This document shows positions 30,142 to 41,841 of a stretch of DNA of 64,000 nucleotides, piece after piece. This DNA comes from Pollutimonas subterranea. GTDB lineage: Bacteria > Pseudomonadota > Gammaproteobacteria > Burkholderiales > Burkholderiaceae_B. The DNA is taken from the NCBI RefSeq assembly GCF_002849655.1, contig NZ_PDNW01000017.1:24446-88445 (forward strand), read 5' to 3'. The stretch's first letter is position 1; each line of letters begins with the position of its first letter. Made by a program: the position numbers and the translations under genes. The notes below the pieces were generated by a model that was not told the origin of the DNA, made no database searches, and saw nothing but the letters and a program-made list of their open reading frames with translations.

Positions 30142-31095
30142 ATGATCAATACCACCTACACGCCCGGTGAACAGACAGAGCCCAGGCTCGACTATGTCAT
30201 GTGCGCCAGTCCGGCCGGCACACATCGTATGGCGTATTGGGAATGGGGCGATCCCGACAATGACCGGGTATTGTTATGCGTGCACGGGCTCACCCGAACG
30301 GGCCGCGATTTCGACCTTTTGGCGCAGCGCCTGGCCAAGCGGTACAGGGTGGTTTGCCCCGATGTCGTGGGTCGCGGAAAGTCCGACTGGCTCATTAATG
30401 CGGCCAATTACGTCGTGCCGCAGTACGTCGCCGATATGCTCACCCTCATTGCGCGCTTGAAGCCCGTGCAGCTCGACTGGGTCGGCACATCCATGGGCGG
30501 CCTTATCGGCCTTGGGTTGGCGGGCGCGCTTGCCATGTCGACCGTGGTCAGGCCTAATCGCGGCATCTCCGGCTTGCCGGCGGAAAAGACCATCCCCCTG
30601 GGCAAAATGGTACTTAACGATATTGGACCCAAGCTAAGCTTTACAGGCTTGACCCGCATTGCCGAGTACGTGGGGGAACCCTTGAAGTTCGATACCTTCG
30701 AGCATGCCGTCAATTACGTGCGCACCGTGTCAGCGGGTTTCGGTAACCACGACCAGGCCGGATGGGAAGACCTTACCCGGCACGTCTTCAACAAACAGGA
30801 CGATTGCTGGGTCAAGCACTACGACCTGCGAATTTCGGAGCCGTTTGCCGGCGAGTCCGAGTCCAAGATCCAGGCATCCGAAGCGATACTCTGGGCTGCC
30901 TACGAAAGCATTGCTTCGCCCATACTGGTCGTGCGCGGCGAAGAATCCGATTTGCTCACTGCTGAAGTGGCCACGGAAATGCTGGAGCGGAATCGGCATG
31001 CCAGCCTGCACAATGTGCCGAACGTGGGCCATGCGCCGACATTCCGCAGCGCCGATCAAATCGATCCGCTGATCGAGTTTTTGCTCGAAAATTAA
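30142..31095 (+). CDS. Alpha/beta hydrolase at the end of the bkd operon
   Basis: A 317-residue soluble hydrolase. HGLTRTGRDFDLLAQRLA gives the oxyanion loop near residue 52, VGTSMGGLIGLGLAG the nucleophile elbow (serine near 115), GEESDLL a likely acid and NVGHAPTF the histidine near 296. It lies 45 bases after lpdV and before a terminator-like hairpin, so it is probably co-transcribed. A thioesterase or esterase role in branched-chain acyl metabolism is possible but only inferred. Confidence 0.82.
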   Translation: MINTTYTPGEQTEPRLDYVMCASPAGTHRMAYWEWGDPDNDRVLLCVHGLTRTGRDFDLLAQRLAKRYRVVCPDVVGRGKSDWLINAANYVVPQYVADMLTLIARLKPVQLDWVGTSMGGLIGLGLAGALAMSTVVRPNRGISGLPAEKTIPLGKMVLNDIGPKLSFTGLTRIAEYVGEPLKFDTFEHAVNYVRTVSAGFGNHDQAGWEDLTRHVFNKQDDCWVKHYDLRISEPFAGESESKIQASEAILWAAYESIASPILVVRGEESDLLTAEVATEMLERNRHASLHNVPNVGHAPTFRSADQIDPLIEFLLEN

Positions 31096-31114
31096 TCGGC
31101 GTACACTAAGAATT

Positions 31115-31135
31115 CCGACGGCATGTTGCCGTCGG
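31115..31135 (+). terminator. Rho-independent terminator-like hairpin after the bkd operon
   Basis: CCGACGGCA and TGCCGTCGG form a perfect nine-pair stem with a TGT loop, followed by TGTTCATT. It falls between the hydrolase stop (31095) and the GTG of the PHP gene (31157), so it likely closes the bkd transcript. Confidence 0.65.
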
Positions 31136-31156
31136 TGTTCATTACCATTTGCAAGA

Positions 31157-31993
31157 GTGAATATTAACGTCGACCTGCATTCCCACTCCGTCGTCTCCGA
31201 CGGCGTCCTTGCGCCAGCCGAGCTGGCTGCGCGCGCGCATGCCAACGGCGTGCAGCTGTGGGCCCTGACCGATCACGACGAGTTATCGGGCGTGGCCGAA
31301 GCGCGGCAAGCAGCGGTATCCCTGGGTATGTCCCATGTGTCGGGCGTCGAGGTATCCGTCACCTGGGGAAGGCAAACGATACACGTGCTCGGACTGGGCG
31401 TGGATGAAGCCGACCCCGGCCTCAATGCAGGCTTGGCCGAGATACGGGCAGGCCGCATCGTCCGGGCCAAAGAGATGGCCGACAGGCTGGAGGCCATGGG
31501 AGTGCCCGACAGCTATGACGGCGCAATGAAGTTTGCGGGCAATCCACTGTTGATCAGCCGGACCCACTTCGCCCGTTTCCTGGTGGAGCAGGGATACTGC
31601 AAGAACATGCAGGTGGTGTTCGATAAATATCTGGGCGAAAACAAGCCCGCCAACGTGAAGGTGCATTGGTCTACGCTGGAACAGGCTGTCGGCTGGATTG
31701 TCGGCGCGGGAGGCCGGGCTGCCATCGCGCATCCGGGCCGCTATAACTATTCGGCCATGCAATTCGATGCCTTGTTCGACGAATTCAAGGAACTCGGCGG
31801 CACCGCCATTGAGGTTATTACCGGCAGTCATACTCCGGCGCAGTACGTGCAATATGCCGATGTGGCGAGGCGTTACGGTTTCCTGGCTTCTTGCGGATCC
31901 GATTTCCACAGTCCCGCCGAAGCCCGGCTCGATCTCGGCGAACTTCCTTCGCTTCCATCCGACCTGACACCGGTCTGGCACGATTGGATCTGA
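31157..31993 (+). CDS. PHP-domain 3',5'-nucleoside bisphosphate phosphatase (RNase AM type)
   Basis: A 278-residue PHP phosphoesterase with a GTG start (NINVDLHSHSVVSDG). Metal ligands appear in HSHS near residue 7, ALTDHDELSG near 37, SGVEVSV near 61, AIAHPGRY near 190 and SCGSDFHSP near 247. The length and motif set fit the YciV/RNase AM group, which removes the 3' phosphate from pAp-type nucleotides and trims RNA 5' ends. It ends two bases before greB. Confidence 0.82.
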   Translation: MNINVDLHSHSVVSDGVLAPAELAARAHANGVQLWALTDHDELSGVAEARQAAVSLGMSHVSGVEVSVTWGRQTIHVLGLGVDEADPGLNAGLAEIRAGRIVRAKEMADRLEAMGVPDSYDGAMKFAGNPLLISRTHFARFLVEQGYCKNMQVVFDKYLGENKPANVKVHWSTLEQAVGWIVGAGGRAAIAHPGRYNYSAMQFDALFDEFKELGGTAIEVITGSHTPAQYVQYADVARRYGFLASCGSDFHSPAEARLDLGELPSLPSDLTPVWHDWI

Positions 31994-31995
31994 CC

Positions 31996-32547
31996 ATGAA
32001 CAAAGCCTTTGTAAAAGAATCCGAGAATGACGATGATGACGACCTCGGCCCCGAAGCGGTAAAGCTGCCCGCGGGCACGAAGAACTACATCACCACGCAG
32101 GGCTACCAGCAGTTGCGCGACGAACTCGCTCATCTGATCACTGTCGAACGTCCGTCGATCGTGCAGATCGTCTCGTGGGCCGCGTCCAACGGCGACCGGT
32201 CCGAGAATGGCGACTACCTTTACGGTAAAAAGCGATTGCGCGAAATCGACAGGCGCATGCGCTTCTTGACCAAGCGGCTCGAAATTGCCGAGGTCGTCGA
32301 TCCCGCGGCCCAGCCGAATCGGGATCAGGTTTTCTTCGGTGCCACCGTTGTGTATTCAGACAAGGCGGGCGAAGAGTTCCGTGTCACCATCGTAGGGGTG
32401 GATGAGGCCGAACCCCTTGCAGGGAAAATCAGCTGGATTTCACCTGTGGCCCGGGCGCTGACCAAGGCGCGCGAAGGCGATACCGTCACCTTGCGAACGC
32501 CGGCCGGCATCGATGAACTGGATATTCTGGAAGTCCGCTACCCCTAG
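31996..32547 (+). CDS. greB: Transcript-cleavage factor GreB
   Basis: A 183-residue Gre factor. The N-terminal coiled-coil carries the acidic tip NGDRSENGDYLYGKKRLREID near residues 70-90 (read in two halves), and the C-terminal FKBP-like domain has ISWISPVARAL near 150. GreB enters the secondary channel of stalled RNA polymerase and stimulates transcript cleavage. An acidic leader (ENDDDDDLGPE) extends the N-terminus relative to E. coli. The frame continues upstream in the PHP gene, but ATG 31996 fits the family. Confidence 0.9.
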   Translation: MNKAFVKESENDDDDDLGPEAVKLPAGTKNYITTQGYQQLRDELAHLITVERPSIVQIVSWAASNGDRSENGDYLYGKKRLREIDRRMRFLTKRLEIAEVVDPAAQPNRDQVFFGATVVYSDKAGEEFRVTIVGVDEAEPLAGKISWISPVARALTKAREGDTVTLRTPAGIDELDILEVRYP

Positions 32548-32654
32548 CGACGGGCAGGCCGGTACGATAATCCAACCTATGGTGCGCAATTAAAGCCGTT
32601 TGATACGCAAGCGGGTAAAATGGCGGGTCTCCCTTCTTTTGCCTGCGTCGTATC

Positions 32655-35600
32655 GTGAATCCTATCCAGTATCTTCTTGGCTCTTCTGTCTTGTCCTCGT
32701 TTCGCCGCGAGCAACTGCTGCAACGGTTTATTGAACTTGACCTGCCGGTTGCCGACATCAACGGCCGCTATGAACATTACGTGTGGAGCGACACCGTCCT
32801 TGCCGCGCCCGATCAATCCAAGCTTGAACAGCTTCTTGATTACGGCAGTATTGGCGAAGGGAACAAGGAGGGAAAGAGCGACTTGGTGCTGCGTGTCGTG
32901 CCGCGTTTCGGTACGGTGTCTCCATGGGCCAGCAAGGCGACCGACATTGCGCACAATTGCGGGCTGCAAGCCGTGCGGCGTATCGAGCGCGGTATTCGCT
33001 ATACGCTGACGCCGGCGCGCGGGCTGTTGGGCGCCAAGACGATCGATGCGGAGCAATTGGCCAAGATTGCCGACTGCCTGCACGACCGCATGACCGAAAC
33101 AGTGGTCGATGCAGACTTCAATGGCGAAGCCTTGTTTGCTTCCCTGCCAGGCAAGCCAATTCAAACCATAGACGTGATCGGTCAAGGGCATCAGGCCTTG
33201 GAACAGGCCAATCGCGAACTGGGCCTGGCGCTGTCCGACGACGAGGTCGAATATCTCGACGCGGCGTTCAAGCAGTTGGGGCGCAATCCCACTGATGTCG
33301 AGCTGATGATGTTCGCACAAGCCAATAGTGAACATTGCCGCCACAAGATCTTCAATGCGCAATGGGTCATCGACGGAGTCGCGCAGGAAAACACCCTGTT
33401 TGGCATGATACGCACTACGCATGCCGCGCAACCGGAAGGCACCGTGGTGGCATATTCCGACAATTCCGCCATCATGACGGGAGGGCCGGCGACGCAGTTC
33501 CACGCCGGAAAGATATCGTCCAGCGCCATCTACGAGCATCATGACGCTGTCGTGCACACCCTGATGAAGGTGGAGACGCACAATCACCCCACCGCGATCG
33601 CGCCTTTCCAGGGCGCCGCGACGGGGGCGGGTGGTGAAATCCGCGATGAAGGCGCTACTGGCCGCGGGTCCAAGCCCAAAGCCGGCCTGACCGGTTTCAC
33701 AGTTTCCAACCTGCGCTTCAAGGATGCTCCCGAGCCCTGGGAATCGGATCCCCATGGTTCGCCCGACCGTATCGCAAGCCCGCTGGATATCATGATAGAG
33801 GGGCCTCTGGGCGGTGCTGCCTTTAATAACGAATTCGGCCGTCCCAACTTGCTCGGCTATTTCCGCACCCTCGAGCAAACGGCTGGCGGCACGCGCTGGG
33901 GCTACCACAAGCCCATCATGGTTGCGGGCGGCCTGGGCTCCATCGACGACCGCCTCACTCATAAAGATCCCATTCCTCCTGGCGCCTTGCTGATCCAGCT
34001 GGGTGGCCCAGGCATGCGTATTGGCATGGGCGGCAGCGCAGCGTCCAGCATGAGCGCGGGTACCAACAGTGCTGAACTGGACTTCGACTCCGTGCAGCGG
34101 GGCAATCCTGAAATCGAGCGACGAGCCCAGGAAGTCATCGATCGCTGCTGGCAGCAAGGGGAAACCAATCCCATCATTGCCATCCACGACGTCGGAGCGG
34201 GCGGCCTGTCCAATGCTTTTCCAGAGCTGGTCAACGATGCCGGACGCGGCGCGATTTTCGAGCTCCAGCAGGTGCATCTTGAAGAGTCCGGCTTGTCGGC
34301 CGCCGAGATCTGGAGCAACGAATCCCAGGAACGCTATGTCCTGGCCGTCTTGCCCGAAGATCTCGCTCGATTCGACCTGATCGCCAAACGCGAGCGCTGC
34401 CCCTATGCGGTGGTCGGGGTGGCCACGCAAGAGCGCCAGCTGCGTGTTACCCACGGCGAAGGCTTGCCGGGTGTTTCTCCGGCCAGCGCCATTCAGGAAG
34501 CCGCCGACATTCGACCCGTCGATGTGCCGATCGACGTCATCCTGGGCAAGCCGCCGCGCATGACGCGCGATGTGCAGCGCAAGGCCGCGGTGGGCGCCGA
34601 ACTCGACATTACCGATATTGCGCTTGACGAGGCAATAAGCCGGGTGTTGCGCCATCCGACGGTGGCCAACAAGACCTTCCTGATCACCATCGGCGACCGT
34701 ACGGTGGGCGGGCTTACCAGCCGGGACCAGATGGTCGGACCCTGGCAAGTGCCTGTTGCCGATTGCGCGGTCACCCTGGCCGATTACGAAAGCGTGCGGG
34801 GCGAGGCCATGGCCATGGGCGAGCGCACACCGCTGGCCATGCTCGATGCACCGGCCTCCGGCCGTATGGCTATCGTCGAAGCCCTGACCAACCTGGTGGC
34901 CAGTGATGTGCAATCGCTCAAGGACATCAAGCTTTCCGCAAACTGGATGGCGGCCTGCGGCGCGAGCGGCCAGGACGCGGCCCTGTATGACACTGTCTCG
35001 GCAATCAGCGACTGGTGCCGGCAGCTGGGCTTGTCCATACCGGTGGGCAAGGACTCGTTGTCCATGCGCACAGCGTGGTCGCACGATGGCGAGCCGCGCG
35101 AAGTGCTGGCGCCCGTTTCACTCATTGTCACGGCCTTTGCGCCGGTGGCCGACGTGCGCGCCACCCTGACGCCACAGTTGCGTACCGATGTCGGTGATAC
35201 GGCGCTGATTCTTATCGACCTGGGCTTTGGACAACAACGCTTGGGCGCGTCCATCCTGGCACAGGCATTCAACCGTGTCGGCGTAACCGTGCCCGACATG
35301 ACCGACGCACCGGCATTGATCGCATTCTTCAAGGTGCTGCGTCAACTGGCCGCCGACGGACTCATTCTGGCTTATCACGACCGTTCCGACGGCGGATTGC
35401 TTGCCACCGTCTGCGAAATGGCCTTTGCAGGACACGTCGGGGTTTCCATCAACCTCGATATGCTAACCATCGATCCGGTCGCCGCCGACTGGGGCGACTA
35501 TAAGATCCGTTCCGAACAAATTTCAGTACAGCGCGATGAGCTCACGCTCAAAGCCCTGTTTGCCGAGGAGGCCGGCGCCGTTATCCAGGTGCCGCTGGCA

Positions 35601-36710
35601 CAGCGTGATACCGTGTTGCAACAGCTGCGTGCCCACGGTTTGTCGGCGCACTCCCATGTGATAGGCAGCCTGAACAAGCAGGATGAAATTCAAATCTTCC
35701 GCGACGGCAACTGCATATACCAGAAGCCGCGCGCCGAACTGGGCCAGCAATGGAGCGAAGTCAGCCGCCGCATCATGGCACTACGTGACAATCCCGATTG
35801 CGCGCGGTCCGAATTCGATACCTGGAAAGACAGCGCCGATCCAGGCATGGCAGCCTTGGTGACCTTCAATCCCCAGGAAGACGTTGCCGCTCCTTTCATC
35901 GTTACCGGCAAGCGGCCCAAGGTCGCGATCCTGCGCGAGCAGGGCTGCAACAGCCAGGTGGAAATGGCCTGGGCCTTCGACAAGGCCGGTTTCGAAGCGC
36001 AAGACGTACACATGACCGATCTATTGTCGGGGCGAGCCCGCCTGGACGATGTGCAAGGGCTGGTCGCCGTGGGCGGCTTCAGCTACGGCGATGTACTCGG
36101 GGCGGGCGAAGGCTGGGCTCGGACCATACGCTATAACAATCAGCTGGCCGACCAGTTTGCCGCTTACTTCGGCCGGTCGGACACCTTTGCGCTGGGCGTG
36201 TGCAATGGCTGCCAGATGATGGCCGCGCTGGCCGGCATGATTCCCGGCGCAGAGCATTGGCCGCGCTTCACGCGCAACCAATCGGAAAAGTACGAAGCGC
36301 GCCTGTCGCTGGTTGAAATCCCCGAATCGCCTTCCCTGTTCATGCAAGGCATGGCCGGTACGCGCGTGCCGGTGGCCGTGGCGCACGGCGAAGGCTACGC
36401 GGACTTTTCGGCGCAGGGCGATCTTGCGAAAGTAAGAAGCGCACTGAACTATGTCGATAACCGGGGGCAGCGTACCGAGCAGTACCCGGCCAACCCCAAT
36501 GGCAGCCCGCACGGGCTGACGGGTGTCACGACGGAAGACGGGCGTTTTACGGTCCTTATGCCTCACCCTGAACGCGTCACGCGAAATGTCATGATGTCCT
36601 GGGCTCCCGAACGATGGGGATCGCTGGATACCGGCGGTAAGGATTCGGCCCATGGCGGCTATAGCCCATGGCTGCGTATGTTCCGTAATGCACGGGTGTG
36701 GCTAGGATGA
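32655..36710 (+). CDS. purL: Phosphoribosylformylglycinamidine synthase, single-chain PurL
   Basis: The full-length 1351-residue enzyme converts FGAR, glutamine and ATP to FGAM in purine synthesis. Order: N-terminal PurS-like domain, linker, two AIRS-type halves ([19 protein letters not shown] near 310; GKDSLSMRT near 800), and the C-terminal glutaminase with the nucleophile in GVCNGCQMM near 1183 and PHPERV near 1303. It uses a GTG start about 107 bases after greB. guaB follows 53 bases downstream and guaA soon after, a purine-rich neighbourhood. Confidence 0.95.
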   Translation: MNPIQYLLGSSVLSSFRREQLLQRFIELDLPVADINGRYEHYVWSDTVLAAPDQSKLEQLLDYGSIGEGNKEGKSDLVLRVVPRFGTVSPWASKATDIAHNCGLQAVRRIERGIRYTLTPARGLLGAKTIDAEQLAKIADCLHDRMTETVVDADFNGEALFASLPGKPIQTIDVIGQGHQALEQANRELGLALSDDEVEYLDAAFKQLGRNPTDVELMMFAQANSEHCRHKIFNAQWVIDGVAQENTLFGMIRTTHAAQPEGTVVAYSDNSAIMTGGPATQFHAGKISSSAIYEHHDAVVHTLMKVETHNHPTAIAPFQGAATGAGGEIRDEGATGRGSKPKAGLTGFTVSNLRFKDAPEPWESDPHGSPDRIASPLDIMIEGPLGGAAFNNEFGRPNLLGYFRTLEQTAGGTRWGYHKPIMVAGGLGSIDDRLTHKDPIPPGALLIQLGGPGMRIGMGGSAASSMSAGTNSAELDFDSVQRGNPEIERRAQEVIDRCWQQGETNPIIAIHDVGAGGLSNAFPELVNDAGRGAIFELQQVHLEESGLSAAEIWSNESQERYVLAVLPEDLARFDLIAKRERCPYAVVGVATQERQLRVTHGEGLPGVSPASAIQEAADIRPVDVPIDVILGKPPRMTRDVQRKAAVGAELDITDIALDEAISRVLRHPTVANKTFLITIGDRTVGGLTSRDQMVGPWQVPVADCAVTLADYESVRGEAMAMGERTPLAMLDAPASGRMAIVEALTNLVASDVQSLKDIKLSANWMAACGASGQDAALYDTVSAISDWCRQLGLSIPVGKDSLSMRTAWSHDGEPREVLAPVSLIVTAFAPVADVRATLTPQLRTDVGDTALILIDLGFGQQRLGASILAQAFNRVGVTVPDMTDAPALIAFFKVLRQLAADGLILAYHDRSDGGLLATVCEMAFAGHVGVSINLDMLTIDPVAADWGDYKIRSEQISVQRDELTLKALFAEEAGAVIQVPLAQRDTVLQQLRAHGLSAHSHVIGSLNKQDEIQIFRDGNCIYQKPRAELGQQWSEVSRRIMALRDNPDCARSEFDTWKDSADPGMAALVTFNPQEDVAAPFIVTGKRPKVAILREQGCNSQVEMAWAFDKAGFEAQDVHMTDLLSGRARLDDVQGLVAVGGFSYGDVLGAGEGWARTIRYNNQLADQFAAYFGRSDTFALGVCNGCQMMAALAGMIPGAEHWPRFTRNQSEKYEARLSLVEIPESPSLFMQGMAGTRVPVAVAHGEGYADFSAQGDLAKVRSALNYVDNRGQRTEQYPANPNGSPHGLTGVTTEDGRFTVLMPHPERVTRNVMMSWAPERWGSLDTGGKDSAHGGYSPWLRMFRNARVWLG

Positions 36711-36733
36711 TAGGTAAAGACCCTAGGTTCGCG

Positions 36734-36739
36734 TATAAT
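36734..36739 (+). promoter_or_regulatory. Likely -10 element of the guaB promoter
   Basis: A perfect TATAAT lies 24 bases before the guaB ATG in the 52-base gap after purL. No good -35 is visible at 17 bases (TAGGTA), so an extra promoter for guaB is suggested rather than shown. Confidence 0.45.
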
Positions 36740-36762
36740 CTCGCTTTGCACGGAGCTCGTTC

Positions 36763-38223
36763 ATGCGTCTAATCAAAAAAGCGCTCACCTTCGACGATGT
36801 GTTGTTGGTGCCCGCGTACTCCGATGTATTGCCTCGCGATACATCGCTTGCCACCCGCTTTACCCGCGACATCATGTTGAATATCCCGCTGGTTTCGGCC
36901 GCGATGGATACCGTGACCGAATCGCGCCTGGCCATCGCCATGGCCCAGGAAGGCGGCATAGGCATAGTCCACAAGAATCTCACTGCCGATCAGCAGGCTC
37001 GCGAAGTGGCTCGCGTCAAGCGTCACGAATTCGGCATAGTGATCGATCCGGTCACCGTCACACCCACCATGAAGGTGCGTGATGCCATCGCCTTGCAGCG
37101 TCAACATGGTTTCTCGGGTTTGCCCGTCGTCGAAGCAGGCAAGTTGGTGGGCATTGTCACCAATCGCGATCTGCGCTTTGAAGACAGGTTGGATCTTCCT
37201 TTGCGCGACATCATGACGCCCCAAGATCGCCTGATCACCATGAAAGAGGGCGCAACGCTTGATGAAGCGCAATCGCTCATGCACAAGCACCGCCTGGAAC
37301 GCGTGCTTATTGTGAACGATAAGTTCCAGTTGCGTGGCCTGGCTACCGTCAAGGACATCGTCAAGAACACCGAACATCCCAGTGCGTCCAAAGACAGCCA
37401 GGGCCAGTTGCGCGTTGGCGCAGCGGTAGGCGTGGGTGAAGGTACCGAGGAACGTGTTGAAAAGCTGGCCCACGCGGGCGTCGACGTCATCGTGGTCGAC
37501 ACGGCGCATGGCCATTCGGCCGGCGTTATCGAGCGTGTGCGCTGGGTCAAGAAAAACTACCCCAAGATCCAGGTCATCGGCGGAAATATTGCCACGGCGG
37601 CCGCGGCAAGGGCGCTGGTCGAAGCCGGTGCCGATTGCGTGAAAGTGGGCATCGGTCCCGGCTCTATCTGCACCACGCGTATTGTTGCCGGCGTGGGCGT
37701 GCCACAAATTACGGCGATTGCCGACGTGGCCAAGGCGCTTGACGGTACCGGCGTTCCCCTGATCGCAGACGGCGGCATCCGTTATTCCGGCGATGTGTCC
37801 AAGGCGTTGGCAGCGGGCGCCTCGGCCTGCATGATGGGTGGCATGTTCGCCGGCACCGAAGAAGCGCCGGGCGAGGTCGTCCTGTTCCAGGGGCGTTCGT
37901 ATAAATCCTATCGTGGCATGGGTAGCCTGGGTGCCATGGCCGACGGTTCGGCCGATCGCTATTTCCAGGATCCCAACAACAATGTCGACAAGCTTGTTCC
38001 AGAAGGCATAGAAGGGCGCGTACCTTACAAAGGCAGCGTTATCGCCATCATCTATCAATTGATAGGCGGCATTCGCGCATCCATGGGTTACTGCGGTTGC
38101 GCCTCTATCGAAGAAATGCGCACCAAGGCCGAATTCGTGGAAATCACTTCGGCAGGCGTGCGCGAATCGCACGTGCACGACGTGCAAATCACCAAAGAAG
38201 CGCCCAACTACCGCGCTGAATAA
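36763..38223 (+). CDS. guaB: Inosine-5'-monophosphate dehydrogenase
   Basis: A 486-residue TIM-barrel enzyme oxidising IMP to XMP with NAD. It starts [19 protein letters not shown], has two CBS modules at about residues 95-205, the catalytic-cysteine loop [20 protein letters not shown] near 300, and the flap [10 protein letters not shown] near 380. It is separated from guaA, the next step, by two minus-strand genes. It overlaps the convergent hydrolase gene by 16 bases. Confidence 0.95.
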   Translation: MRLIKKALTFDDVLLVPAYSDVLPRDTSLATRFTRDIMLNIPLVSAAMDTVTESRLAIAMAQEGGIGIVHKNLTADQQAREVARVKRHEFGIVIDPVTVTPTMKVRDAIALQRQHGFSGLPVVEAGKLVGIVTNRDLRFEDRLDLPLRDIMTPQDRLITMKEGATLDEAQSLMHKHRLERVLIVNDKFQLRGLATVKDIVKNTEHPSASKDSQGQLRVGAAVGVGEGTEERVEKLAHAGVDVIVVDTAHGHSAGVIERVRWVKKNYPKIQVIGGNIATAAAARALVEAGADCVKVGIGPGSICTTRIVAGVGVPQITAIADVAKALDGTGVPLIADGGIRYSGDVSKALAAGASACMMGGMFAGTEEAPGEVVLFQGRSYKSYRGMGSLGAMADGSADRYFQDPNNNVDKLVPEGIEGRVPYKGSVIAIIYQLIGGIRASMGYCGCASIEEMRTKAEFVEITSAGVRESHVHDVQITKEAPNYRAE

Positions 38224-38948
38224 ACCAGCTCGTCCAGGCACTCGGCCAGCAGGCCGGGTGCCGACACCATCGCATCATGCCCCGTCTGTAGTTCCTTCCA
38301 GTCCCATCCTGTATTTTCCTTTGCCCATAGGCGCGAGCCTTCCACGGCAGCAAAGGAGGGCGTCGTGCAATGTATGTAAGTGCAGGGAAGCCCATTGCCC
38401 ACAGGGTGATGCAGTTGCAGGGCAGTGTCGTAGGTTGCCAAAGGTTGGGGCGTCAATCGCGATTCAACAAAACCTACGTCTTCCGGTTCGAACAAGCCCA
38501 GGCTCTTGGGCTTGGGCGCGGGAAGCGATGGCTGCGGCTGCAGGGCTGCCATCGCGCGCAGCTTGTCCGTTACATCGGTCGGCAAGGTGTCGAAAGTGGA
38601 AACACCGCTGGGCAGGATAAACGCATCCAGGTACACCAGCTGCAGCAATCGTTCGGGCATGAGATCGGCCACGCCGGTAATAACCACCCCGCCAAAACTA
38701 TGGCCCACTAAGGTCACGCGGCTTAGGTCTTCCCAGACCAGCACGTTGGCAATGTCCTGTACCAAGGTCTGCAGTGTGATGTCCGGACCCAATAAATGGT
38801 GACGTTCCCCCAGCCCGGTCAATGTCGGTGTATATACTTTGTGCCCTCTTGCGCGGAGGCGCTCCGCGACTCGGGCCCAGCACCAGCCACCGTGCCAGGC
38901 GCCATGTACCAGCACAAAGGTGCTGGGCTTAAACGCGTCAATGCTCAT
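38208..38948 (-). CDS. Alpha/beta hydrolase, small-esterase type
   Basis: A 246-residue hydrolase. [17 protein letters not shown] is the typical N-terminal oxyanion region of the methyl-ester/hydroxynitrile-lyase-like group, [13 protein letters not shown] is the nucleophile elbow (serine near residue 82), and [12 protein letters not shown] holds the C-terminal histidine. The substrate is unknown. Its start overlaps the stop of the MFS gene by 11 bases, so the two probably form one operon between guaB and guaA. Confidence 0.82.
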   Translation of the reverse strand: MSIDAFKPSTFVLVHGAWHGGWCWARVAERLRARGHKVYTPTLTGLGERHHLLGPDITLQTLVQDIANVLVWEDLSRVTLVGHSFGGVVITGVADLMPERLLQLVYLDAFILPSGVSTFDTLPTDVTDKLRAMAALQPQPSLPAPKPKSLGLFEPEDVGFVESRLTPQPLATYDTALQLHHPVGNGLPCTYIHCTTPSFAAVEGSRLWAKENTGWDWKELQTGHDAMVSAPGLLAECLDELVYSAR

Positions 38949-40146
38949 ATAGGATGCCTTTCTTTTTATTGCCTAGTTTCAATAACAGATAGCTGCTTAG
39001 CAGTAGTCCGGCAGCCGCGAGCTTCAACGCGGAATCAAGCTCTGCCGAAAGGTATTCATGAGTCAAGCTGAAAACGATAGGTCCGGCAAGCTGCCCCGCA
39101 GCAAAGGATGCCGTCAGGGCGCCCATCAGCTTGCGCGCCTGGCCAGCGCCGGCGGCGGCCTGCGCTTCCTGCATGCCCAGCATCGTCACCACCATGAAGG
39201 TGCCGCCCACGCATACGGCGGCAATGCCGATGGCGAATAAGCTGGGCCAGACGCTGGGAAGCAATACGCCGGCCGCCATTATCAGTTGGGCCCCTGCCCA
39301 GACTGCGCGACGCGAGAATACGGCGGTCAGTCGGCCTGTGAGCACTGTTGACAACGCTGCAGCCAAGCCGAACAGCGGCCAGGCCAGGCCAAACAGGGTG
39401 GGATCAGCGACCAGCAGTTTCGCTTGCGCGGGCAAAAATGTGGCGGGCAATATATACCCGAACCCGAACAAGCCGTAGCACAGTATCAGATTCCAGTGGG
39501 TTTTCAGGATGGGGCGCGCCATGGCGGTGGCGGGGCTGGCGGCCGCGGTGGATTGCACCGTGACTGCTGCGTTTTGCGGCGCGGCAGGTGAAATCCATAA
39601 GCTGCGCGCAATCCAGGTTCCCAGCAGGGCGGCCACGCTAAGCACCAACCATGCATAAGACGACGAGACGGCAGCGATCGTCAATGCCATGCACAACAAA
39701 CCCGCCAGAGCTATTCCGCTGCCCACGCCGGCAAAGACCACGCCCGCGCGGCGTGATTGCCCGAGTGCCGCCAGACGAGTCAGGCACAGCGACGAAGTGC
39801 TGACCAGGACCCAGGCGCTGGCGACACCGGCAAGAAACCGCCATGCCAGCCAGCTGCCCCAGCTATCGGTGATGCCCATGGCCGCGGTCGTCACGATTAC
39901 CAACACCAGCCCCGCGCGTAATTGCACGGTGGCGGGCCAGGGCATGCCAGCCGCCATCAGGGCTCCTACCAGGTACCCGAGATAGTTCGCGCTGGCAAGC
40001 CAGCCACCTTCCGCGAGCCCGAGCCCGGCGTCGCGCTGCATCATTGGCAGCATGGGCGTGAACGCGAACCGCCCAATACCCATGGCAACGGCTAGCGCAA
40101 TGAAACCGGAAAATGAAAGAACTGCGGCCGACTGCCTGGTTTGCAT
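38938..40146 (-). CDS. YbfB/YjiJ-type MFS transporter
   Basis: A 402-residue membrane protein with about twelve helices. [19 protein letters not shown] near residue 22 and [20 protein letters not shown] near 48 are typical of the YbfB/YjiJ MFS subgroup. It ends in a lysine-rich tail. Its substrate is unknown; it may export the product of the downstream esterase. It is divergent from guaA with about 108 bases between starts. Confidence 0.83.
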   Translation of the reverse strand: MQTRQSAAVLSFSGFIALAVAMGIGRFAFTPMLPMMQRDAGLGLAEGGWLASANYLGYLVGALMAAGMPWPATVQLRAGLVLVIVTTAAMGITDSWGSWLAWRFLAGVASAWVLVSTSSLCLTRLAALGQSRRAGVVFAGVGSGIALAGLLCMALTIAAVSSSYAWLVLSVAALLGTWIARSLWISPAAPQNAAVTVQSTAAASPATAMARPILKTHWNLILCYGLFGFGYILPATFLPAQAKLLVADPTLFGLAWPLFGLAAALSTVLTGRLTAVFSRRAVWAGAQLIMAAGVLLPSVWPSLFAIGIAAVCVGGTFMVVTMLGMQEAQAAAGAGQARKLMGALTASFAAGQLAGPIVFSLTHEYLSAELDSALKLAAAGLLLSSYLLLKLGNKKKGILYEH

Positions 40147-40254
40147 GGAGACTCCCTGTTACATCGAACTGTAGCCTTATTGCGCCATATCTTCCAGCGT
40201 AACGCTGCTCAATACGTTACATTAACGCCTTGCTTTCTTTTTTCCTTTTCTGCC

Positions 40255-41841
40255 ATGCACCAGCGCATTCTTATCCTCGATTACGGCTCACAAGTCACTC
40301 AACTTATCGCTCGGCGCGTCCGCGACGCCGGTGTCTTTTGCGAAATCCATCCCGGTGACGTCGACAATGCCTTCATCGAATCGCTGGATGGCCTTAAAGG
40401 CATCATCCTATCGGGCAGCCACGCATCCGCCTACCACGAAGAATCCCTGAAGGTACCCACCAAGGTGTTCGAAGCCGGTGTGCCGGTTCTGGGTATTTGC
40501 TACGGCATGCAATCCATGGCGGCCCAACTGGGTGGCAAGGTCGAGTGGTCGGACCATCGCGAGTTTGGCTATGCCGAGGTACGCGCCCACGGCCATACAC
40601 GGCTGCTCGATGGCCTGCAGGATTTCATGACCACCGAAGGCCATGGCATGCTCAAGGCATGGATGAGCCACGGCGACAAGGTTACCGCGCTGCCTCCCGG
40701 TTTCACGCTCATGGCGTCCACACCGTCGTGTCCGGTTGCCGGGATGGCCGATGAAACTCGCGGCTTTTACGGCTTGCAGTTTCATCCCGAAGTCACGCAT
40801 ACCACGCAGGGCGAAGCCATACTGGCCCGTTTCGTTACCGAGATCTGCGGTTGCGATCGTGACTGGAACATGCCGGACTACGTCGAGGAAGCCGTCGCCA
40901 ATATCCGTGCCCAAGTCGGCAGCGAAGAAGTCATCCTGGGCTTGTCGGGTGGGGTCGACTCCTCGGTCGCGGCCGCCCTGATCCATAAAGCCATCGGTGA
41001 CCAGCTGACTTGCGTATTTGTCGATCACGGCCTGTTGCGCCTGAACGAAGGCAAGCAAGTCATGGAGACCTTTGCCGATCATTTCGGCATAAAAGTGATT
41101 CATGTCGATGCCACTGAGCAATTCATGGGCAAGCTGGCGGGCGTATCCGATCCCGAAGCCAAGCGCAAGATTATCGGCCGCGAATTCGTTGAGGTTTTCC
41201 AGTCTGAAGCGGGCAAGCTGGCCAACGCCCGATGGCTGGCACAAGGTACGATCTATCCCGATGTCATCGAATCGGCCGGCGGCAAAACCGGCAAGGCCGT
41301 CGCCATCAAGTCGCACCACAATGTGGGTGGCTTGCCCGATACGCTTAACATGAAGCTGCTCGAACCTTTGCGTGAACTGTTCAAGGACGAAGTACGCAAG
41401 TTGGGCGTGGCGCTCGGCCTGCCGCCTCCCATGGTTTATCGTCATCCATTCCCGGGCCCGGGCCTGGGCGTGCGCATCCTGGGCGAAGTCAAGCATGAGT
41501 TCGCCGACCTGCTGCGTTCGGCCGATGCCATCTTCATCGAAGAATTGCGCAAGACCATCGACCCCATCAGTGGGAAAAGCTGGTACGACCTCACGTCACA
41601 AGCATTCGCCGTATTCCTGCCGGTCAAATCGGTGGGGGTCATGGGCGATGGTCGCACCTACGAGTACGTCGTGGCCTTACGCGCGGTGCAGACATCCGAC
41701 TTCATGACTGCGGATTGGGCCGAGCTGCCTTATGCGCTGCTGAAGAAGGTGTCTTCGCGGATTATTAATGAGGTTCGGGGTATTAATCGGGTCACGTATG
41801 ACGTGTCGAGCAAGCCGCCGGCTACGATTGAGTGGGAGTAG
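40255..41841 (+). CDS. guaA: GMP synthase (glutamine-hydrolysing)
   Basis: A 528-residue enzyme aminating XMP to GMP. The class I glutaminase has its nucleophile in [10 protein letters not shown] near residue 82 and FHPEVTHT near 180. The ATP pyrophosphatase P-loop is [15 protein letters not shown] near 228, and the C-terminal dimerisation domain ends in [12 protein letters not shown] 40255 ([13 protein letters not shown]) fits the family; the frame is open upstream. Its last codons match a site next to the integrase 16.7 kb downstream, marking a mobile-element insertion point that keeps the protein intact. Confidence 0.95.
   Translation: MHQRILILDYGSQVTQLIARRVRDAGVFCEIHPGDVDNAFIESLDGLKGIILSGSHASAYHEESLKVPTKVFEAGVPVLGICYGMQSMAAQLGGKVEWSDHREFGYAEVRAHGHTRLLDGLQDFMTTEGHGMLKAWMSHGDKVTALPPGFTLMASTPSCPVAGMADETRGFYGLQFHPEVTHTTQGEAILARFVTEICGCDRDWNMPDYVEEAVANIRAQVGSEEVILGLSGGVDSSVAAALIHKAIGDQLTCVFVDHGLLRLNEGKQVMETFADHFGIKVIHVDATEQFMGKLAGVSDPEAKRKIIGREFVEVFQSEAGKLANARWLAQGTIYPDVIESAGGKTGKAVAIKSHHNVGGLPDTLNMKLLEPLRELFKDEVRKLGVALGLPPPMVYRHPFPGPGLGVRILGEVKHEFADLLRSADAIFIEELRKTIDPISGKSWYDLTSQAFAVFLPVKSVGVMGDGRTYEYVVALRAVQTSDFMTADWAELPYALLKKVSSRIINEVRGINRVTYDVSSKPPATIEWE
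41827..41841 (+). other. Attachment site att1 at the 3' end of guaA
   Basis: ATTGAGTGGGAGTAG encodes I-E-W-E-stop. The same sequence, with two synonymous wobble changes, recurs at 58579-58593 beside the integrase. guaA 3' ends are a known integration hotspot for tyrosine-integrase islands. Everything after this point is accessory. Confidence 0.75.

Noticed and set aside
32577..35084. An 835-codon open frame on the minus strand opposite purL
   Set aside because: purL is unmistakable on the other strand. The antisense frame is rich in His, Arg and Gln with no domain pattern, typical of a shadow in GC-rich DNA.
36769..38241. A 490-codon minus-strand frame opposite guaB
   Set aside because: It mirrors guaB codons and has no recognisable motif.
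40408..41496. A 362-codon minus-strand frame opposite guaA
   Set aside because: Same reason: antisense shadow of a conserved enzyme gene.
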